A stretch of DNA of 64,000 nt. Source: Bacteriovorax sp. BSW11_IV (GTDB taxonomy: Bacteria > Bdellovibrionota > Bacteriovoracia > Bacteriovoracales > Bacteriovoracaceae). The stretch covers positions 124,001-188,000 of the forward strand of contig NZ_AUNE01000045.1 of assembly GCF_000447755.1 (NCBI RefSeq), written 5' to 3'. Position 1 is the stretch's first letter, and each line of letters begins with the position of its first letter. The translations under genes and the position numbers were made by a program. A model generated the notes under the pieces. That model did not search any database and was not told the origin of the DNA. It saw nothing but the letters and a program-made list of their open reading frames with translations. Positions 33,142 through 41,530 of this stretch are shown here, piece after piece.

Positions 33142-33888
33142 TCATATCACATTTTTCTTGGATTTCATTGCTAACAAATCAAGTTGTCCAAGTGCTGCAA
33201 ATGTTGCGATTTCCACTCTTAAAATTGATGGGGAAATCTTAATTTCTTTGTAGCCCAACTCTTTAAAGATTTCTACCTCTTTCGAAGTAAAGCCGCGCTC
33301 AGATCCCAAAGCAAGTGTAATCGGTCTATCAAAATCTAAGTTCTCATCTAAGAATGTATTTTCTGTGAATGGAGAAAGAATATATTTTTGATTCTTTGAT
33401 TGGAATAGCTCTCTATTAATGTGTTTATGCACTCTCAGTTCAGGAGTTTGATAAAGGCCATTTGATTGAGAAATTCCCAAGTGAAGTAGCTCTTCGTATT
33501 CTTTTTCGGAAAATAATTTTGCATTAGCATAGCTTTTTTCACTCAATGCACCTGTGAAAAAATCGAATGAGCTCACGCCCATACTTGTTGCGTGCTCGAT
33601 GACTTTTTTACAAGTTTGAGGTCTGCTAAGGCCAACGATGAGATGGATATTTCCTTCTTTGCCGCTAAATTGTTCAACGATATTTAAAGTTAATGAAGAC
33701 TCATTTAAGGAAATCACTTTACCAGTTGCGAGTCCTTTGTTCTCTAAAACGATTTTAATATCGTCCCCAATACTTAGTTTTAAAATATTGCGAACATGGT
33801 TAACTCTAAGGCGATCACTTAGTGTGATTGCTTGGAGAGTAGGTAAATATTTAGAGTACTCTCGTTCAAAGATAACGAGTCTATTCAT
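33142..33888 (-). CDS. rsmE: 16S rRNA (uracil-1498 N3)-methyltransferase
   Basis: RsmE, a SPOUT enzyme that methylates U1498 of 16S rRNA. 248 residues with an N-terminal PUA-like domain (NHVRNILKLSIGDDIKIV) and the knot domain motifs SRPQTCKKVIEHATSMGVSSF, LALGSERGFTSKEVEIF and SPSILRVEIATFAALGQL (motif LR-x-ETA in the family; here LRVEIATFAAL). Ends in MKSKKNVI. Family length is about 243. Upstream of nfu in a minus-strand pair. No anomaly. Confidence 0.95.
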   Translation of the reverse strand: MNRLVIFEREYSKYLPTLQAITLSDRLRVNHVRNILKLSIGDDIKIVLENKGLATGKVISLNESSLTLNIVEQFSGKEGNIHLIVGLSRPQTCKKVIEHATSMGVSSFDFFTGALSEKSYANAKLFSEKEYEELLHLGISQSNGLYQTPELRVHKHINRELFQSKNQKYILSPFTENTFLDENLDFDRPITLALGSERGFTSKEVEIFKELGYKEIKISPSILRVEIATFAALGQLDLLAMKSKKNVI

Positions 33889-33952
33889 TTAAACCTCAAA
33901 GATTCAATAGGTTATTTAATTGATTTCATACAATAATTTTGAATAGGAGGCC

Positions 33953-35092
33953 ATGGATAACAGCAATATTTTTACTTCATTAACCCTAATTCCCTCATCT
34001 TTCACACTTATGATTGCGCCCACAGGTTGGGGAAAGACAACTCTAGTCCTTGAGTTGGCCAAAGTTCAAAAAATTGTCTTTATTTCTCCCCTTAGAATAA
34101 TTGCACAAGAGTTTGAACAACGTGCGGCCCGAACTCATAACATCTTTTCAACATGCCATACGAGTACACCAGAAGTCCTTTCAAGGTTCTTGAAGGCCAA
34201 GAGAGGGATTCTTATAACAACGGCCGAGAAAATTTATGATTATCTAGAATGCTTCAATGATAAAAGCATCTTATTTGTTTTAGATGAAATCCATCTTTTT
34301 TGGCACTGGGGAAAAGATTTTCGACCGGTATTAAAAGAAGTTCTGATGGGCGTTTGTGGGCAAGGTTTTAAATTGTTAGGTCTTAGTGCAACGATTGATA
34401 AATCAATTATTGATAAAGAGTTGCCTCTCTATGGCGCTGAATATGAACATTCATATCTTATCGATCTTACTCAGACACAAAAATCTAGGCCAACAAATCG
34501 AATTTTGGGAATGAAGAATGTCCCCAAAAATATTTTTCATAACCTTGTGTTGAATGAGGCCCTAAAAAACAAAGAAAATACACTCTTGTTTGTGAAATCT
34601 CGAAAGGAAGTGGATTTCTATTGTGACTTCTATGCAAAAAAAGGTCTGCAGGTTCTTGGATGCAAAGGAGGAGAAGTTTATAAATTCTATTTGGAGTTAA
34701 TTAAAAAGTCAGGTCCGATGTTAATTGTATCAACGACAGCGCTTAGTCATGGTGCGAACTTACCCGTAATTAGAAAGGTTTTTATAAATTATGAAGTCAC
34801 AGAAAATGATTTCTTTGTACAAATGAAAGGGCGTGGTGGGCGAGATGGTGGGGGATTTGATTTCTTTCATTGTAATGAATTTGATCTTTCCTTCAAAGAG
34901 AGCTTGAAAATAGGACTTATAAGTGTTTTATTGAAAGGAAGATTTATTTGGCAAAAATATGAAGACAAAAGTAGAAGGGATTCTCTTATCGAAAACTCCC
35001 TATCAAGAAAGACACGTTATTGGAAAAGTTCTGCTAAGAAGTGGCAGAAATATTTCTGTAGTTTTCTTTGGTGGTCAAGGTGGGGGAGCTAA
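33953..35092 (+). CDS. DEAH-type SF2 helicase-like protein
   Basis: A 379-residue superfamily 2 helicase-like protein. Walker A APTGWGKTT (residues ~22-30), motif Ia ISPLR (~44-48), DEIH at ~111-114 (motif II), SAT at ~145-147 (motif III), then a C-terminal RecA-like lobe with VSTTALSHGANLP (motif V) and MKGRGGRDGG (motif VI). It is compact, with no extra domain recognised. The last ~44 codons overlap the start of recO in another frame, giving a tail (YWKSSAKKWQKYFCSF and so on) that looks unlike a folded domain. AGGAGG is very close to the ATG. A repair role with RecO is inferred from the neighbour. Confidence 0.82.
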   Translation: MDNSNIFTSLTLIPSSFTLMIAPTGWGKTTLVLELAKVQKIVFISPLRIIAQEFEQRAARTHNIFSTCHTSTPEVLSRFLKAKRGILITTAEKIYDYLECFNDKSILFVLDEIHLFWHWGKDFRPVLKEVLMGVCGQGFKLLGLSATIDKSIIDKELPLYGAEYEHSYLIDLTQTQKSRPTNRILGMKNVPKNIFHNLVLNEALKNKENTLLFVKSRKEVDFYCDFYAKKGLQVLGCKGGEVYKFYLELIKKSGPMLIVSTTALSHGANLPVIRKVFINYEVTENDFFVQMKGRGGRDGGGFDFFHCNEFDLSFKESLKIGLISVLLKGRFIWQKYEDKSRRDSLIENSLSRKTRYWKSSAKKWQKYFCSFLWWSRWGS

Positions 35093-35756
35093 AAAACGAT
35101 CGAGTATTTTAGAAGTGGGCCATATGCTCTCTATTGAGCTGTCTCATTCAAAAAATACGACAACTGTTTATCAGGCCAAAGAGACTTCTCTCATGTGGGC
35201 CCATAAAAATATAAGATTAAACCACCGTGCATTTTATCTTATGTGTTTCTATTTGGAACTTGCCCAAAAAATTTCTCTTGAAGATAATCTACATGATGAA
35301 CACATGGATTTTGATGATTCTACACTCGGTGTTTTTCGCGTACTAAGTAATGCACTATTTTTTTTAGATAAATCACTCACAGATAATAATTTTAAAGATA
35401 CTTCTGAACTTGTGACTTACTTAGCAAAGGTTGCTGTAGAGACGGGAGTTTTTCCAGATATAAAACATTGTGTTGTTACAGGGGCTCCACTTGATCAGTT
35501 TAAAACAATCGTCCTTCTTGCTGAACAGGGTGGATTTGCAGACTACGAGTGTTTAAATATTGATGAAAAAAGAAGTTACGCAACTAACGATACCGCACTT
35601 CTGGTTGCGATGAGAAAAGTTGCGAATTTAAAATATGGGGAGCTTCCTGTATTTGATTTTATTTCGATGGATCATGCGAGATCTCTTCTTTCATTCCTAT
35701 GCTTTCAGCACCATCTCGAAAGAAGAGACTTTAAATCTTTGAGTTTACTTCTTTAA
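34959..35756 (+). CDS. recO: DNA repair protein RecO
   Basis: RecO, which helps RecR load RecA onto SSB-coated single-stranded DNA. 265 residues. The N-terminal OB fold starts EGILLSKTPYQERHVIGKVL (the family's G-I-x-L-x-x-x-x-Y pattern), continues ISVVFFGGQGGGAKKRSS and SIELSHSKNTTTVYQAKE, then the helical C-terminal part (FYLMCFYLELAQKI, FRVLSNALFFLDKSL, FADYECLNID). The OB start shows the ATG at 34959 is right even though it lies 134 bases inside the preceding helicase gene and lacks a good ribosome binding site; coupling to the helicase is likely. The end overlaps the convergent gene by 12 bases. Confidence 0.85.
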   Translation: MKTKVEGILLSKTPYQERHVIGKVLLRSGRNISVVFFGGQGGGAKKRSSILEVGHMLSIELSHSKNTTTVYQAKETSLMWAHKNIRLNHRAFYLMCFYLELAQKISLEDNLHDEHMDFDDSTLGVFRVLSNALFFLDKSLTDNNFKDTSELVTYLAKVAVETGVFPDIKHCVVTGAPLDQFKTIVLLAEQGGFADYECLNIDEKRSYATNDTALLVAMRKVANLKYGELPVFDFISMDHARSLLSFLCFQHHLERRDFKSLSLLL

Positions 35757-36320
35757 ACATTCAATCGAATTTAATGTTCCTTCAATTGAATCTTTGTAAA
35801 GTTCTGCATGCTCTTTTGTTGCAAGTGTGGAGATATTGTAAATTAATCCGTTACAGTTAAAGAAATACATCTTTTCAATATAGGTAGAACCTAGGCCTGA
35901 GTATGTATGGCCAAAGATTACCGTAGTTCCCAATTTACCGAATGTTTTAGTTTCAGGATCAAAAAAACCTAGAGATTTGGCATTATTAAGTTTCAACCAT
36001 TCAAAGCGTGACTTTTTATAGTCTTCAAAATCCCCCCAAAATTTAGGGTTTTCAAGCTTCTTGGCGTCTTGTTGAGTATGGCTAATACTGATGGCCGGGC
36101 GCTTGTCTCCATCATAGGGACCAAAGAGCATTAGTGGGGCAGAAAGGAATGCCTCAGCGTATTGCCAATTTTTTTGGATGCCTAACTGAATTTTGTTTGG
36201 ACCTATTTCAAAGGTTTTAACCTCTTTACCTAAACATTTACCTGAGTGAAGAACTCCTGTTAATACGATTACTTGTAAAGACGACTTTAAGATTTTGGCA
36301 GCAATTTTCTTGTTCAACAT
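35745..36320 (-). CDS. Hypothetical secreted protein, 191 aa
   Basis: Not a family I can name. An N-terminal hydrophobic stretch (SLQVIVLTGVLHSG) suggests a signal peptide with a short basic start. The mature region resembles small alpha/beta proteins of the PsbP/DcrB type (IQLGIQKNWQYAEAFLSAPLMLFGPYDGDKRPAISISH, then SIEGTLNSIECLKK near the end) in layout, but that is a weak impression. Two cysteines (MYFFNCNG and IECLKK) could pair. The 3' end overlaps recO by 12 bases. It is divergent from the large secreted protein at 36477. Confidence 0.6.
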   Translation of the reverse strand: MLNKKIAAKILKSSLQVIVLTGVLHSGKCLGKEVKTFEIGPNKIQLGIQKNWQYAEAFLSAPLMLFGPYDGDKRPAISISHTQQDAKKLENPKFWGDFEDYKKSRFEWLKLNNAKSLGFFDPETKTFGKLGTTVIFGHTYSGLGSTYIEKMYFFNCNGLIYNISTLATKEHAELYKDSIEGTLNSIECLKK

Positions 36321-36394
36321 AATTTACTCACTTTTTTAAGAAAATGAATTCTTTGTCATATGGCACACTATCGTAATTATAAGAGAAAAAATTA

Positions 36395-36426
36395 GTAAGT
36401 TTTTCTTAAAGATTTTTTAAACTTAC
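36395..36426. repeat. Inverted repeat upstream of the large secreted gene
   Basis: GTAAGTTT (36395-36402) and AAACTTAC (36419-36426) are perfect 8-bp arms around a 16-base spacer in the 156-base divergent region before 36477. It may be an operator. An 8-bp repeat in such AT-rich DNA is not strong evidence alone. Confidence 0.4.
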
Positions 36427-36476
36427 GACGATTAATCTCAAGAGAATGTTAAGGTAGAGGAAAGAGAAAGTTAAGT

Positions 36477-39400
36477 ATGCTGAAGAAAATTAAAACTGCC
36501 ATTTTAATGACGACTTTAACCCTCAATGCTTCGTTAGCAATTGCTACAGAAGTTATTCCAGATGCTGGAATATCTTCAGAAGAAGCACTGGTGAAGGCCT
36601 TTGAAGACACATACAAAAAGTTTGCAATTGAGTGTGTAGATTCAGAAGCGGAGTCAATTGCGCCATCTGTATTAATTGATGGGAAACTAGAAGAGTGTCA
36701 ACAAAAAGCAAAAGAAGTTGAAGCTCTTTATCTCGATACAAAAGAGAAGATTGGAGAGCTTGATAAAGTTCAAGTTGCTTGGGCACAATGTAAGGAAGAC
36801 GGTAAGTATAAAACGATTAAAGATCTTATCGATTCTGTAAACAACGTGAGTTCAAAAGTCTCTTGTGTAAAAGAAGAACAAAGATCTTGTATGTCAGATC
36901 TAGGTTGTAATGTTGTTCGCTCTTTCGATTCAATGATTCGTAAAGGAGGAACACTTCTTTCTGCACTGTCTGACAAAATCCAAGATAAAATGATTGATTC
37001 TGGTGCTGCTGACAAATCTTGTTTCGACAAGAAAAATGGTAACTGTCTAGAAGAGCTTGTTGGTGCAGCAGTTGGAAACTTAATTAGTACAGGTCAGAGT
37101 TTGTGGTCTGTTGCTAAATCAATCTGGGGCTTCTTTAGCTCTGGTTCTAAAATGGTTAACACAACATCTAATAATCTTCATACTGCGGTAACAACTTCAG
37201 TTAATGGTGTTAAAAACTTCGCATCAAATCCAATTGCGTGGATGATAAACAAAGTAAACTCAATGATCACTGGGGTTAAAACTTGGTTGAAGTCAGAAGT
37301 TTTCTGCCAAAAATGGGAAGGCCTTGCACACGCAAGTACTTGTGAAGAGCCAATGGATTCATTTGAGTGTCTTGATTGTAATGATTCTTTAAATGCTGTT
37401 TGTGCTGCCGGTGGTTTTGCAATCTCAGAGCTTGGAATTATGGTTTTAACTGGTGGTACTGGAGCCATGGTTTCTGTCGGAGCTAAAATCGCTATCAAAG
37501 GAGCTGCAGTTTCAACAGCTAAGATGTCTGCAATGTCTGCGAAGGCCATGGCCAAAGTTGAAAGTATTGTTCCAGAAATTAGAATGCTTAAGAAGAAAAA
37601 AGAAGCTCAAAAACATGATGCTGCATCAAAAATCAAAGCATTTGAAATGGCCCAAGGTGCGATTAAAGCATTCCAAAATCTTGATATTAATAAAATGAAA
37701 GAAAGAGTTGCGCTATTTTCAAAAGAAAAAGTTGCCCTCGCAAGAGCGAAGTCAAAAACACTTGATAAGGTTGCATCCGCTGCAATTGTTACAGCTAAGA
37801 CAACACAAAAAGTTGTTAAAGTTGGAACAGATACAGTTGCAAAAGTAAAAGGTGTCTCAGATGGTGCTTTAGAGAAAGCATACAATGCTGGTGGTAAAAT
37901 TGCGGAAAAGGCCCTAGAAAAAGCTACGGGTGGAAGACTTCGTGTAACTCATAAAGCGGGTTCTACGAAAACAGTTGCTATCACAAATGGTGGAATTGTT
38001 GTTAATAATGCCTTTGGTACTAAAGTCACTGGTACATCGGCAAAAGTCGTGGCCGCTGGAAGATTACCGTCTTCAGTAAAAAGAAATGTACGTGAAGTGA
38101 AAGACGATAAGTTTAATTTAGAAAGATTTAAAGAACAAACAAGCGGCCAAGCACAATCTGCTAGAAAGCCTGGTGATAATAGTTGGGAACACCCAACGGC
38201 AAGCAACCAGTCTCAAACGCATAATAACCAACAATCGAATAATACAGTTGGTGGACCAAGTGCTTACTCACTTGCAAATGAGTCTAAAATTATCGGCCAG
38301 GCCGCAAGAGAATTTGGAAGACAAACAGCTGATGTTGCTTCTGCTGTAGCGGGTGAAGCTGTAAAAGGAAAACCAAGTCGCTTTGTAAAATATGCTGATA
38401 GTCGCAAGAAAGATTATATGACTGCAGCTGTCGCTGGTGCTGGTGTATATAAAGGTTTTAAAAGTAATGAAGAAGTAAAAAATGACACTTTTGATAGTTA
38501 CTTGAAAAAACTTGAACAAAAGAAAATTGCTAAGATTGCTGTTGAAAAAGTTATTAAGACAAACGATTCAGTAAGTTTTGATAGACTTGGTGATTCAGAA
38601 AAATCAATTCACAAAGCAAGTAAAATCCTTGGTGTTGATAATTCAACAGATATATCGAACACGACTTTTTTGAATCAGAAGTATAATGAACAACAAAAAA
38701 TCTTCTCTGATGAAAATAAAGAGAACTTTGCAAAAGAATATTCACAAAGAACTGGTGTTAGTGAAGACGTTGCAAAAGATGTATTTGATACTAGAAAAAG
38801 AGAGCTGAGTGCAGCTAAAGAATACCTACAAAGTTATTCTAAAACTGTTGCAAGTACAATTTCACAAGGAGCAAGAACAACAGCTTCAACGAATCTTTCG
38901 CAACCGATAAATTCATTTAATGCTCAAGAAGCAAAAGCTAAAGATCTTGAGTCAAAAATTGCAGCAATGGAAGCATCACTAGATGATCTTTCTAAAGAAG
39001 ATAAAAAACTTGATGCTACTAAAGTTGCAAAAGAAGTTGTTGCTAAAAAAACTGATGAGCAAACTCCAAGTAGAGCTCCTGCAAGTGCTCCGGTACGCAA
39101 GTCTTCATCTGTGGCCTCAGCGGCTCCAGTGAGCAGTGGTGCAAGCTTTGGTTCAGGACCATCTTTTGCTAGCTCAAACTCTGAAGCTGCTCCAACGATA
39201 GCTTCATCTGCCCCTGCGGCCAATAACTTTGCGGGTGGGGATAGAAGTGTGGCATCTACGGATGTTAAGGCCCAGGCTCAAGAGGCAGTAAAAGAAGAAA
39301 GCGTTAAAGCTAAAATGATTACGGCCACAAAAGAAGAAGCCCCTAAGAAGTCTCGTGCTGAGAGCTTAAGTAAACTTCTTAATATCAAAGGTCAGAAGGC

Positions 39401-39671
39401 CAAGATATCTGAGAATGAAGAACTTCCTTGGACACTTGCCGAGATCCTAAAGGGTAAAGGTGACAAGCAAGATAAGGATAGATTAGCGGCCCTGATTAAT
39501 AAAAAAGAGAAGTTTAAGAAGATGGAAGAATTTGATGGTGGTAACTTTAAGCTGCACATCATCGAACTTTCAACTGGGGATAAATTTTCTGTAAAGGTGC
39601 AAGGCCGTTCAATGGAAATTATCGAAATGAAGAGTGCTCTTGAATTAAAAGATAAAATATTAGCTAAATAG
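36477..39671 (+). CDS. Large secreted protein of unknown function, 1064 aa
   Basis: No family recognised. Signal peptide at residues 1-23 (KTAILMTTLTLNASLAIA). Residues ~50-310 hold all 13 cysteines (53, 74, 105, 130, 138, 144, 182, 190, 277, 289, 298, 301, 309, including C298-x2-C301), suggesting a disulfide-rich domain. A hydrophobic, Gly/Ala-rich segment at ~305-345 (FAISELGIMVLTGGTGAM) could enter a membrane. Beyond it lies an Ala/Lys-rich helical region, a Gln/Asn-rich stretch (~570-600), coiled-coil-like helices (~790-860), an Ala/Ser/Pro linker (~860-930) and a small C-terminal domain (~990-1064) with ELSTGDKFSVKVQGRS. Exported; role in prey interaction is speculative. Confidence 0.8.
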   Translation: MLKKIKTAILMTTLTLNASLAIATEVIPDAGISSEEALVKAFEDTYKKFAIECVDSEAESIAPSVLIDGKLEECQQKAKEVEALYLDTKEKIGELDKVQVAWAQCKEDGKYKTIKDLIDSVNNVSSKVSCVKEEQRSCMSDLGCNVVRSFDSMIRKGGTLLSALSDKIQDKMIDSGAADKSCFDKKNGNCLEELVGAAVGNLISTGQSLWSVAKSIWGFFSSGSKMVNTTSNNLHTAVTTSVNGVKNFASNPIAWMINKVNSMITGVKTWLKSEVFCQKWEGLAHASTCEEPMDSFECLDCNDSLNAVCAAGGFAISELGIMVLTGGTGAMVSVGAKIAIKGAAVSTAKMSAMSAKAMAKVESIVPEIRMLKKKKEAQKHDAASKIKAFEMAQGAIKAFQNLDINKMKERVALFSKEKVALARAKSKTLDKVASAAIVTAKTTQKVVKVGTDTVAKVKGVSDGALEKAYNAGGKIAEKALEKATGGRLRVTHKAGSTKTVAITNGGIVVNNAFGTKVTGTSAKVVAAGRLPSSVKRNVREVKDDKFNLERFKEQTSGQAQSARKPGDNSWEHPTASNQSQTHNNQQSNNTVGGPSAYSLANESKIIGQAAREFGRQTADVASAVAGEAVKGKPSRFVKYADSRKKDYMTAAVAGAGVYKGFKSNEEVKNDTFDSYLKKLEQKKIAKIAVEKVIKTNDSVSFDRLGDSEKSIHKASKILGVDNSTDISNTTFLNQKYNEQQKIFSDENKENFAKEYSQRTGVSEDVAKDVFDTRKRELSAAKEYLQSYSKTVASTISQGARTTASTNLSQPINSFNAQEAKAKDLESKIAAMEASLDDLSKEDKKLDATKVAKEVVAKKTDEQTPSRAPASAPVRKSSSVASAAPVSSGASFGSGPSFASSNSEAAPTIASSAPAANNFAGGDRSVASTDVKAQAQEAVKEESVKAKMITATKEEAPKKSRAESLSKLLNIKGQKAKISENEELPWTLAEILKGKGDKQDKDRLAALINKKEKFKKMEEFDGGNFKLHIIELSTGDKFSVKVQGRSMEIIEMKSALELKDKILAK

Positions 39672-39682
39672 CCTATATCTCG

Positions 39683-39735
39683 AATCATGCCCTCGTTTAC
39701 GAACGCTATCGTTCAAGCTAAACTAGGGCATGATT
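39683..39735 (+). promoter_or_regulatory. Long hairpin covering the MsbA-like start codon
   Basis: Three nested perfect stems form one imperfect hairpin: AATCATGCCCT (39683-39693) with AGGGCATGATT (39725-39735), GTTTA (39695-39699) with TAAAC (39719-39723), and GAACG (39701-39705) with CGTTC (39710-39714) closing a 4-base loop. In total 21 pairs. The ATG of the ABC transporter (39730-39732) lies in the right arm, so folding should hide it. No T run follows. Confidence 0.8.
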
Positions 39736-41442
39736 AAATTACTTAGAAACCAATTATTTCCATATATAATTCCTCATAAATCTAAAGTTATCGGCACGAT
39801 TCTTTTATCGTTTGTTATCGCCGGAGCAGGTGCGTTGCAAATTAGGCTTGTAAAGCCCATATTTGACCACGGTCTCAGTCCTAATGCTAATTGGGAAGAA
39901 GTCGTTTATCTAGCAGGGGCCCTGTTATTAATTGGTCTTATTCACTTTCCAGCTCGTTTTTTTCACTTTTACTGGATTCGCTACATTGTTGATCGCGCGA
40001 CTTGTTCAATTCGTGAAGATATTTTTAGAAAGATGCAACATCTTCCAACGGCATACTTTGCAAAGAGTAAACAAGGGAATTTGATTTCAAGCATCGTTAA
40101 CGATACTCAGGTTTTCTCCCTTGGTTTTAAATCAATTGTCGATTTAGTGCGTGAGCCATTAAAGGCCGCTGCATTCTTGGGAATGGCCTTTTATAGTGAT
40201 TGGCAATTAACTCTTGTGATTTTTTTAATTGCACCTTTCTTAGTTCTTATTTTTGATATCAGTGGAAAAAAAGTTAAGAAGAATCAAGGAATTGTTCAAC
40301 ATGAACATTCTGAGTTGACTCACGCCATTGCAGAAGGACTTTCTGCTCATAAATTAACGAAGGCGTTTAATCTACAAAATTTTATTACAACAAGATTTGT
40401 AAAGGCCCAAGACCATTTCTTTAATGCTCAAATGAAAACTTCTCTTGTTGAAGAGCTTGCGCACCCTCTTGTTGAGCTTGTGGGGACTCTTGCATTTGCG
40501 GCAACGATTTTATTTGCTCACTATCGTGTAAGCACTGGAGCAACAACTGTAGGGGACTTTGTTTCTTTTGTGGCGGCCCTTGCACTATTCATGGACCCAA
40601 TCAGAAAATTTTCTCAGGCCAATGTAAAGTTGTCACAGGCAAAGGCCGCTTCTGATCGCATCTTTGAAGTTTTAAAACTGGAAGAAGAAAAAGATGAAGG
40701 CGTAAAAGAAGTCACTTCATTTGAAAATGCTATCGAAGTTAAAAATCTTTCATTTGCCTATGGCGAAAGTGATGTCATTAGAAATTTAAACCTTTCAATT
40801 AAAAAGGGAGAGAAAGTTGCCCTTGTGGGACTTTCCGGTTCTGGAAAATCGACACTGATTAATCTTTTATTGAGACTATATGATGTTGATAGAGGTGAAA
40901 TTCTTATTGATGGTACGCCAATAAAAGATATTAAGCTGCGCTCACTACGCGACCTCTTCGGTTTAGTGAGTCAGGATATTTTCCTCTTTCACGATACGAT
41001 CAAACATAACTTAATGCTTGCTAAAGATTTCTCTGATGAGCAGATCTTAAGGGCCCTAAAAGTTTCGTACGCTGATGAATTTGTCGATAAACTTCCAGGT
41101 AGAGAGCAAACTGTTGTCGGTGACCGCGGGGCCAGACTTTCTGGCGGGCAGCAGCAGCGAATTACAATTGCAAGGGCCTTCCTGCAAAATACAGATATCC
41201 TACTCTTTGATGAGGCCACATCGGCCCTTGATAACGAGTCGGAGAAGGTTGTTCAAAAGGCGCTTGAGAGTATTGCTGGGGATAAAACTGTTATTGCAGT
41301 GGCCCACCGTCTAAGTACAATTGCCCACTTTGACCGTATTTATGTGATGAGAGAAGGGGAAGTTGTCGAGGAAGGAAACCATGAGGCCCTTATGGCCAAA
41401 GGCGGCGAATACTCTAAACTTTACGAGTTGAGTCAGAAGTAA
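39730..41442 (+). CDS. msbA: MsbA-like ABC transporter (lipid/LPS export)
   Basis: A 570-residue fused permease-ATPase exporter of the MsbA type, which flips lipid A-core or other lipids across the inner membrane. Six-helix domain at residues ~10-320 with typical PTAYFAKSKQGNLISSIVND and YRVSTGATTVGDFVSFVAAL. The nucleotide-binding domain has LVGLSGSGKSTL (Walker A), VSQDIFLFHDTI (Q loop), LSGGQQQRITIARAFLQNTD (signature) and LLFDEATSALD (Walker B). The start codon is within a long hairpin. Together with the LptF/G permease, it fits LPS biogenesis; a general lipid or drug exporter is the alternative. Only AGGG, one base away, precedes the ATG, a poor ribosome binding site. Confidence 0.88.
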   Translation: MIKLLRNQLFPYIIPHKSKVIGTILLSFVIAGAGALQIRLVKPIFDHGLSPNANWEEVVYLAGALLLIGLIHFPARFFHFYWIRYIVDRATCSIREDIFRKMQHLPTAYFAKSKQGNLISSIVNDTQVFSLGFKSIVDLVREPLKAAAFLGMAFYSDWQLTLVIFLIAPFLVLIFDISGKKVKKNQGIVQHEHSELTHAIAEGLSAHKLTKAFNLQNFITTRFVKAQDHFFNAQMKTSLVEELAHPLVELVGTLAFAATILFAHYRVSTGATTVGDFVSFVAALALFMDPIRKFSQANVKLSQAKAASDRIFEVLKLEEEKDEGVKEVTSFENAIEVKNLSFAYGESDVIRNLNLSIKKGEKVALVGLSGSGKSTLINLLLRLYDVDRGEILIDGTPIKDIKLRSLRDLFGLVSQDIFLFHDTIKHNLMLAKDFSDEQILRALKVSYADEFVDKLPGREQTVVGDRGARLSGGQQQRITIARAFLQNTDILLFDEATSALDNESEKVVQKALESIAGDKTVIAVAHRLSTIAHFDRIYVMREGEVVEEGNHEALMAKGGEYSKLYELSQK

Positions 41443-41530
41443 ATTCTCTTCATTTTAAAGCTTATCAACTAGAAGGTGTTTTGATACACTTATGCCGTAT
41501 TATGCCTATGAATTAGTTAAGGGGTGCATT

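Noticed and set aside
36361-36376. TGGCAC sequence as sigma54 promoter of the secreted gene
   Set aside because: The required GC at the -12 position is absent at correct spacing, so no sigma54 promoter is supported.
37178-37555. Long antisense frames within the large secreted gene
   Set aside because: Ala/Lys-rich coding sequence produces long antisense frames without ribosome binding sites or family signals.
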